This document shows, one piece after another, positions 32,050 to 36,926 of a stretch of 36,926 nucleotides of DNA. Where the stretch lies: IMG/VR virus record IMGVR_UViG_3300001460_000074, positions 1 to 36,926 of that record, one strand, 5' to 3'. Both the position numbers and the translations under genes were made by a program. This DNA comes from a virus. Each line of letters begins with the position of its first letter. Position 1 is the first letter of the stretch. The notes under the pieces were generated by a model. It saw only the letters and a program-made list of their open reading frames with translations, was not told where the DNA came from and made no database searches.

Positions 32050-33633
32050 TTAGTTAGCTTTTAAATTATTTTGTGTTATGTAAAATTTGAGTTCATCTAT
32101 TAAAATTTGATCACTAGCACTAAATGAAGGTTCTCCTCTTAATAGTATAACATTATCTTTATTTTTGGCTATTGCTTGTCTACGGTTTAAAGAACCAGTT
32201 CCAGTATTTGGAACAGCAATAACTTCAAATTCAAATCCATTTAAAAAAGGATCTAGGGGTGTTTCTTCTTCTTCTTTTAATGATTCTAATAAATCAGAAT
32301 TTAATTCTTCTAATGTTATTTCTTCGTTGTTTAAAAATTCTTCGGCACAAGTTTCTATCATCCCATCTAAACCTTTAAGTAAATCAATAGCCATTTTTAA
32401 AACTGCCCTTAATACAGTTAAAATAGCTAATACCATAATAGTTAAAAATTCATATTTTTGAATAATTTGTTCAAATTTACCTATAGCGTCCGCATTTTTT
32501 AATGTTGCACTCATAGGTTGAGAAAATGCTAAACCACCACCATCTTTTGCTGGGGGTAAACCTGTTGCTTGTGGAATTGGTAAATTTACTACTACACTTT
32601 TTACTAGTTTAAATAATTGAATTAATGTTAAAACAAGACCTGCTGCTTTTACTAAAGCATCTACAAATTTATATATAGCATTTAATATTTTAACAATTTT
32701 ATTTCTTTTTTTAATTAATTTTCTTAATTCTTCAGGGCTAGGACAATTCTTTTTGTCAAATTTTTTAAACCCATCTTTTAAAGCTTCAGTTAGTTTACTA
32801 ATCCCAAATTTAGCAATCATTCCTATAATTAAAGGAATAAATTTTCTAATAATATCTTGTATTTTTTTTCCTACTGCCTTTTGTAAGGCCTGCATTGGGT
32901 CTTTAGGAATTATATTTTTTAACTTATCAATTTCATCACCCGCAATATTTTTTAATTCAGTTGTTTGTTTTTTTAAATCCGGGATGAAGGGTTTCATTTG
33001 AATAATATCTAAACTAGATTTTACTGTTTTTATATCATTATCTCCTGCATAGGGTTTTCTTTTTTCTTCACCAAAAAGCATATCCTCACTTTCAAATATT
33101 ATATCTGGGGTTTCTATTACACTAAATACATCAGGGGTAACTTCTTCTGTTTCTATTTTAAAAGTTAATTCCCAAACACCATCTACATCTGATTTTGTTT
33201 CATAACCTTGCTTATAGGTTTCTGTAGAATTTGGATCTACTTCATTATCGGTCCCATAATTTTTCTCAGATATAGGTAAACTAGATGAAATATAAACTTT
33301 TATTCCCTGTATAGGCTCTTGGGTATTTTTGTCAGCAATTCTTCCTTCTACTGTATATAATTTAACAATAGGTGGAATTGCTGGGGGTGCTCCTACTTTT
33401 TCTACTATTGTAGGAACAACAGACCAATTATTGCTATCATTTTTTAACCCAGTAGGTTGATAATCTGTTATTATTTGATTAACTAGTTGAATTTCAGTTG
33501 CCCCGAAATTTTTTGGTCCTACTTGTATAGGAAAACCAATAGAATCTTTTAATACCGCCTGATTTTGGATACCGTTTGTTTGGATAGCAACGATGTAGTC
33601 ATTAGATAATATGTATTGGGAAATGATTTTCAT
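32050..33633 (-). CDS. Baseplate-region protein with CarboxypepD-reg-like domain and hydrophobic helices
   Basis: A 527-residue protein with an unusual combination. Residues about 91-160 form a carboxypeptidase-regulatory (transthyretin-like) beta sandwich: LYTVEGRIADKNTQEPIQGI followed by KVYIS and SDVDGVWELTF. Residues about 215-260 are Lys/Asp-rich helices. Three strongly hydrophobic segments lie at about 262-283, 312-350 and 394-420. A C-terminal domain (SLNRRQAIAKNKDNVILLRG, then SFSASDQILIDELKFYI) resembles the end of structural proteins in T4-like marine phages. The hydrophobic helices could enter a host membrane during injection or pack in a helical bundle like a tape measure. The gene abuts the gp5-like gene with a 1-base overlap (TAATG). 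Confidence 0.6.
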   Translation of the reverse strand: MKIISQYILSNDYIVAIQTNGIQNQAVLKDSIGFPIQVGPKNFGATEIQLVNQIITDYQPTGLKNDSNNWSVVPTIVEKVGAPPAIPPIVKLYTVEGRIADKNTQEPIQGIKVYISSSLPISEKNYGTDNEVDPNSTETYKQGYETKSDVDGVWELTFKIETEEVTPDVFSVIETPDIIFESEDMLFGEEKRKPYAGDNDIKTVKSSLDIIQMKPFIPDLKKQTTELKNIAGDEIDKLKNIIPKDPMQALQKAVGKKIQDIIRKFIPLIIGMIAKFGISKLTEALKDGFKKFDKKNCPSPEELRKLIKKRNKIVKILNAIYKFVDALVKAAGLVLTLIQLFKLVKSVVVNLPIPQATGLPPAKDGGGLAFSQPMSATLKNADAIGKFEQIIQKYEFLTIMVLAILTVLRAVLKMAIDLLKGLDGMIETCAEEFLNNEEITLEELNSDLLESLKEEEETPLDPFLNGFEFEVIAVPNTGTGSLNRRQAIAKNKDNVILLRGEPSFSASDQILIDELKFYITQNNLKAN

Positions 33634-34916
33634 TATTCTACTCTAGATTTAGAAGATAGTAATGGAGATTTTTCATCTGTTACTAAATTTAATATTTCTT
33701 CAATTACAGCTTTAGTTGCAGTCGCCATAGGGGGTACAATAGGGCTTGGTACTGGTACTCCTCCAGGCCAATCTTGTAAATTTTCTAATGTAGAGCTTAA
33801 ATTTTTTATTGATATTAACAATTGTTCAAATTGATCCATAAAATCAGCACCTAAAATTATAGGTTGATTAGCAAATCTACTTCCTAATTTAATATTATTA
33901 GCATCTACTACAAACTCTTTTTTAGAAGTTATACCTATAGTATCTTCTGCAGATAAAGCAATTTTTTGTTTTGAAGTTAAAATAATATCATTTAATGTTG
34001 TATTAAATATTAACCTCCCTGAGTTTAAAGCAATTTGAGGTTTATTAAAAAGTCTTTGTAATTTTGGTGGGTTTTTAAAAGCCTTATAATTTTCTATACT
34101 ATTAACTAAGGGTAATGTCTGTGTTGATGTCAAATATATAGATGAAAGGTCTTTATTAATATTTTCTGTAGTAGGTATAAAACCTAAAGTTGTTGATGGA
34201 ACATCTACCCCATTTCTTAAAATAACTATAGGATCTCCATTTTCTCCAGTTGTAGACCAATTATTTGTTATACTACTATTTGTAATAGCTGTACTTCCTA
34301 AACGTATTGAATTTGCATATCTTCCCTGAGTTATCACATCCCCTGAAAAGGGTAATAAAGGTTGTATATTACTTTTTTCAACAAAAGTTCCTGTGTCACT
34401 TATAGGATTTAATTGGATTGAAGTTTGATCTATTGGAGATTGGTTAACTTGACCTGCTTCTATCTGAGAATAGTTTTTTGATTTACCCTCAATAGGATTT
34501 GCTGTTTCTCTAGCAGCTGGATATGCATTGTGGTGTGGGTGGTTCCAAATCGAAATAGGATTTAAATAATAAAATTGGAAATCATCATTTAAAGAAGAAA
34601 CCTCTCTATTTGGTAATCTAAAACAAATAACTAATTCATTAGGGATTGGGTATTGATTAATATTAGGTATTAAAGGTGTTGCCTTTAAAAAGTTTTGAAA
34701 TTTAGTACCGGGTTTATCTATACTTTCAAAAAATATAGTCCCAATTCCATTCCAACCTCCTACATTATTATATTCAGGGTGTGTTTCATCCAAAATAATA
34801 TCAACAACCCTAGCAGAAATTACCAGTGACTTAAGTTCACTAATTGATTCTAATGCCGCATTATTACTATTACTATTATTTAGACCTTGATTTAGTCCAC
34901 CAAATCCACTACTCAT
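33633..34916 (-). CDS. Baseplate hub/spike protein, gp5-like
   Basis: A 427-residue protein. Residues about 30-65 (LVISARVVDIILDETHP, then GGWNGIGTIFFE) and 90-102 (IPNELVICFRLPN) look like an OB-fold of the gp5/VgrG type. FSGDVITQGRYANSIRLGST near 194-213 and DPIVILRNG near 232-240 match motifs of spike proteins in T4-like marine phages. Residues about 308-358 repeat short V/I-x-x-x-x-x-I/L strands (LIFNTTLNDIILTSKQKIAL) like the triple-stranded beta-helix of the membrane-piercing spike. No lysozyme motif is present, unlike T4 gp5. It starts inside the previous stop (8-base overlap), so translation is coupled. Confidence 0.7.
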   Translation of the reverse strand: MSSGFGGLNQGLNNSNSNNAALESISELKSLVISARVVDIILDETHPEYNNVGGWNGIGTIFFESIDKPGTKFQNFLKATPLIPNINQYPIPNELVICFRLPNREVSSLNDDFQFYYLNPISIWNHPHHNAYPAARETANPIEGKSKNYSQIEAGQVNQSPIDQTSIQLNPISDTGTFVEKSNIQPLLPFSGDVITQGRYANSIRLGSTAITNSSITNNWSTTGENGDPIVILRNGVDVPSTTLGFIPTTENINKDLSSIYLTSTQTLPLVNSIENYKAFKNPPKLQRLFNKPQIALNSGRLIFNTTLNDIILTSKQKIALSAEDTIGITSKKEFVVDANNIKLGSRFANQPIILGADFMDQFEQLLISIKNLSSTLENLQDWPGGVPVPSPIVPPMATATKAVIEEILNLVTDEKSPLLSSKSRVE

Positions 34917-35262
34917 CTTTTTTTTCCTCGAAGTTTTCGTTAAGCTTATCCAATTCAGCCATTAATTCTGCTTTTTCTCCATCAGTAAGCCCTAATGTAT
35001 CATCGCTAGAGCTATTATTAAGTACACGCTGTACTATAGTAGCCATTTTAATTAATTGTTCATCGTTACGAACACCAATATCCATATATTCTTTAATAAG
35101 TGGAACAATTAAAGTTGCGTCTCCTATATCTGATATAAGAGGTTTAAGTTCAGATATTAGACCCGATATTTGTTTTTCCTTTTTCTTTTGATTGTTGTAT
35201 ATCTCTTCTAAGATATTAGAGAATTTTTTCTTCCCAAATACAACACTTTCTAATGCTCCCAT
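34909..35262 (-). CDS. Small helical protein upstream of the spike gene
   Basis: A 117-residue protein, predominantly helical and highly charged. It begins MGALESVVFGKKKFSNILEE, then has a Lys-rich helix and a middle GDATLIVPLIKEYMDIGVRN, and ends with an acidic coiled-coil tail (LTDGEKAELMAELDKLNENF). I do not recognise a named family. Similar short genes precede the spike or hub gene in T4-like marine phages. The stop overlaps the spike start by 8 bases, and a candidate late promoter lies 12 bases before the ATG, so it begins the baseplate transcript. A hub-assembly factor is possible. The only GAGG stretch in front of a start in this region (GAGGAAAAAAAAG before the spike) is also part of this coding sequence. 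Confidence 0.6.
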   Translation of the reverse strand: MGALESVVFGKKKFSNILEEIYNNQKKKEKQISGLISELKPLISDIGDATLIVPLIKEYMDIGVRNDEQLIKMATIVQRVLNNSSSDDTLGLTDGEKAELMAELDKLNENFEEKKDE

Positions 35263-35274
35263 AATGTAGTTTTG

Positions 35275-35284
35275 TTATAAATAT
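35275..35284 (-). promoter_or_regulatory. Candidate late promoter element (ATATTTATAA)
   Basis: The minus strand reads CCATATTTATAACAAAAC, with the core ending 12 bases before the 117-residue gene at the head of the baseplate block. It separates the regulatory genes (sigma factor, membrane protein, HD protein) from the structural genes, where an early-to-late switch would be expected. Confidence 0.5.
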
Positions 35285-35299
35285 GGATATAAAAAAGTT

Positions 35300-36007
35300 T
35301 TAGAATCTAGTATACCCGTTTTCTAAATAAAATATATACTGTGATTTGAAGATATCATGAAGACGGTCAGCTATTTTAGTTATTTTAGGTGTTTTTACAT
35401 CTACCATTTCTCTTATATAAATATAAAGTGCTTTTTTATTAAATACTTCTAAGTCTTCTCTCTTACGAAACAATTCTAAAATTGCATCCGCTATTTGAGC
35501 ATCATTTTTTTTAGGGAATAATTCAAATATGTTATCTGATACATGGTCTATATAGATATCAACATATTTATCTAAATCACTTTTAATTCTATCATCCCCC
35601 ATACTATATATGTGTGATGATCCCTCTTTAGACAATTCATCTACTCCTACCTTATTTATTTTCTTTTTATAATTTTTAGTATTATATAGTATTAACCAAC
35701 GTTTAACTATAGTACCAAAATAAGAATATGCTTTTGCCCCTCTTGTTGGGTCAAACAAATGGATTTTAGATAATAAAAAAGTAATTATTTCATGTTGTAA
35801 GTGTTCTAAATCTGTTACTTCAGTATGATAAAACTTAAAAGTATGAATTATATTTTGTGTGAGTTTAAAAAAGGGGTAATGTATATGAGTTTCATATATC
35901 CTACTTCTTACTTCAGAATTAGGAGTATTATTATATAAAACAATATAGTCTTCTGTTTCTTGAGTAAAATAGTTTTTACTCTTTTTTTTTCTTTTCCTAG
36001 GAATCAT
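35300..36007 (-). CDS. 55: Late-transcription sigma factor, gp55-like
   Basis: A 235-residue protein with a basic start (MIPRKRKKKSKNYF). Residues about 67-110 resemble sigma-70 region 2: LEHLQHEIITFLLSKIHLFD, then PTRGAKAYSYFGTIVKRWLI, the aromatic-rich F-D-x-x-R-G-A-K-A-Y-x-Y-F helix that binds core polymerase and the -10 element. No region 4 helix-turn-helix is evident, which fits gp55-type minimal sigmas that recognise TATAAATA and rely on the sliding clamp. It is longer than T4 gp55 (185). The C-terminal 100 residues are helical and charged (DDRIKSDLDKYVDIYIDHVS). Immediately downstream lies the first candidate late promoter. Confidence 0.82.
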   Translation of the reverse strand: MIPRKRKKKSKNYFTQETEDYIVLYNNTPNSEVRSRIYETHIHYPFFKLTQNIIHTFKFYHTEVTDLEHLQHEIITFLLSKIHLFDPTRGAKAYSYFGTIVKRWLILYNTKNYKKKINKVGVDELSKEGSSHIYSMGDDRIKSDLDKYVDIYIDHVSDNIFELFPKKNDAQIADAILELFRKREDLEVFNKKALYIYIREMVDVKTPKITKIADRLHDIFKSQYIFYLENGYTRF

Positions 36008-36010
36008 AAA

Positions 36011-36286
36011 TTATTGGTCTAATTTAAAACGAGAGAGTTCGTTTTGAATTGTTTTTATTTGATTAAAAAACCAACCTATTTCATCATCTCCATGAAATGT
36101 ACCCTTTTGATCAATTTCTTCTAAACGTTTTTGAGAAATATTTATTTGTGATACTATATTATTAAAAAATTCAGATTGGGATGTTATAATGTCTTCTGCC
36201 TTTTCATTTTTACGAAGAAGGTTAAAGGTCGTATACCCTAAGGTAACGACCAATATTCCTAATACCCCTAATATAATTTCAATCAT
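36011..36286 (-). CDS. Small membrane-anchored coiled-coil protein
   Basis: A 91-residue protein. Residues 2-23 form a single transmembrane helix (IEIILGVLGILVVTLGYTTF), followed by basic residues (LLRKNEK) that should place the long remainder in the cytoplasm. Residues about 28-91 are helical, with coiled-coil character (NNIVSQINISQKRLEEIDQ) and a short FHGDDEIGWFF turn. The start overlaps the HD-domain stop by 4 bases (ATGA). Small anchored proteins of this form recur next to the sigma gene in related phages, as I recall, without known function. Superinfection exclusion or membrane tethering of the HD protein are guesses. Confidence 0.7.
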   Translation of the reverse strand: MIEIILGVLGILVVTLGYTTFNLLRKNEKAEDIITSQSEFFNNIVSQINISQKRLEEIDQKGTFHGDDEIGWFFNQIKTIQNELSRFKLDQ

Positions 36287-36926
36287 AAGTTATCTAACAT
36301 ATTCTTTAACCCAGGGCTAGATAGCGTATTTAATGCTTTAGTTTTGGATGATTTTATGTTGCCCTTTAATGTATAATTCTTTTTTGGCGTAGCCACGCTA
36401 TTTTGAGAAAACTTTGGTAACCATTCTACCTCAAATTCAATACGTGCTGCCATCATATCAGCTTGATGCAAAATAAATGGTAGGGATGTGCGAGGTTTTG
36501 TTTCTGGCATGAATGATTTTAAATATTTTTCATTGGCAGGATCATATAAACCATCATGTGTCTGGATAGCTAGCATTTCATTAAATGTATATTGTATCCC
36601 ATGTGATTGTAATAAAAATAATCCACGATCTGGAACAGCAGCAAATGCAATTTTCTTATTGTGCATATACTCTTCACCTAATTTATCACGTCTCCATTGA
36701 TCAGTCTGAGGGATGTAAGATTCATGTTCTTCATCTCCCATTTTACCTAAATCATGGTTAATAGCAGCAAATACTAATTCTTCTTGTGTAAATGTAGTCA
36801 TATCACATCCAAAACCTTCCCATACAGCAGACATTGATAATGCTGCTTTAACTACTCGATTAACATGATCAACATACCCACCTGGGAATGCTGAATGGTA
36901 TTCTTTCTTATGCGATGCTGGCATTA
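36283..36926 (-). CDS. HD-domain phosphohydrolase (cut by window edge)
   Basis: At least 213 residues are visible. The reading frame is open to the right edge: the codon before the first visible Met ends in TA and cannot be a stop. The visible Met is therefore probably internal, and the N-terminus lies outside the window. Counting from that Met, H20 (PGGYVDHVNRVV), H57-D58 (AAINHDLGKMGDEEH) and a later D near 175 (HQADMMAAR) form the metal-binding H...HD...D set of the HD superfamily, with a further THDG at about 137-140. Such enzymes hydrolyse phosphate esters in nucleotides or RNA. A nucleotidase role in phage metabolism is likely, but the substrate cannot be read. The C-terminal tail is basic (KKNYTLKGNIKSSKTK). 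Confidence 0.8.
   Translation of the reverse strand, partial: MPASHKKEYHSAFPGGYVDHVNRVVKAALSMSAVWEGFGCDMTTFTQEELVFAAINHDLGKMGDEEHESYIPQTDQWRRDKLGEEYMHNKKIAFAAVPDRGLFLLQSHGIQYTFNEMLAIQTHDGLYDPANEKYLKSFMPETKPRTSLPFILHQADMMAARIEFEVEWLPKFSQNSVATPKKNYTLKGNIKSSKTKALNTLSSPGLKNMLDNL

Overview
The window is a gene-dense, AT-rich stretch of a T4-like contractile-tailed phage (myovirus). Every gene reads on the minus strand, so transcription runs from the right end to the left. Genes overlap or nearly touch, and the longest gap is 108 bases, so no stretch over 300 bases lacks a gene. I saw no tRNA, rRNA, CRISPR array, insertion sequence or integrase. Almost no start codon has a Shine-Dalgarno sequence; A/T-rich leaders precede them instead. 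Together with a carboxypeptidase-regulatory-like beta sandwich in one virion protein, this points, as inference only, to a Bacteroidota (flavobacteria-like, probably aquatic) host.

Layout in transcription order. (1) 36926-35300: an HD-domain protein cut by the window edge, a small membrane-anchored protein and a gp55-type late sigma factor. (2) 35262-27679: the baseplate block, with a gp5-like spike/hub protein, a 527-residue protein joining a beta sandwich to hydrophobic helices, gp25, gp6 and several accessory structural proteins. (3) 27670-18575: one 3031-residue tail/baseplate protein that fills a quarter of the window. (4) 18525-4909: structural and fibre genes. These include a paralogous pair, a 573-residue adaptor-like protein and two collagen-like fibres. 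The larger fibre (1640 residues) has two collagen stalks, a cysteine-rich beta-roll and a C-terminal S74-type self-cleaving chaperone. (5) 4855-1: a surface-chemistry cassette with two sulfotransferases of different families, three glycosyltransferases, one small helical protein and, cut by the left edge, an adenylylsulfate (APS) kinase-like gene.

How the parts may work together. The sigma factor probably directs late transcription from a recurring intergenic element, ATATTTATAA. It occurs exactly six times, always between genes and in the direction of transcription, and two near-matches precede two more structural genes. The baseplate genes build the injection machine, and the fibre genes build host-recognition arms anchored through a shared N-terminal motif. 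The terminal cassette encodes a likely sulfate-donor enzyme (APS kinase makes PAPS), sulfate transferases and sugar transferases. I read it as a phage-encoded system for building a sulfated glycan, on the fibres or on the host surface. That cassette is the most unusual part of the window.
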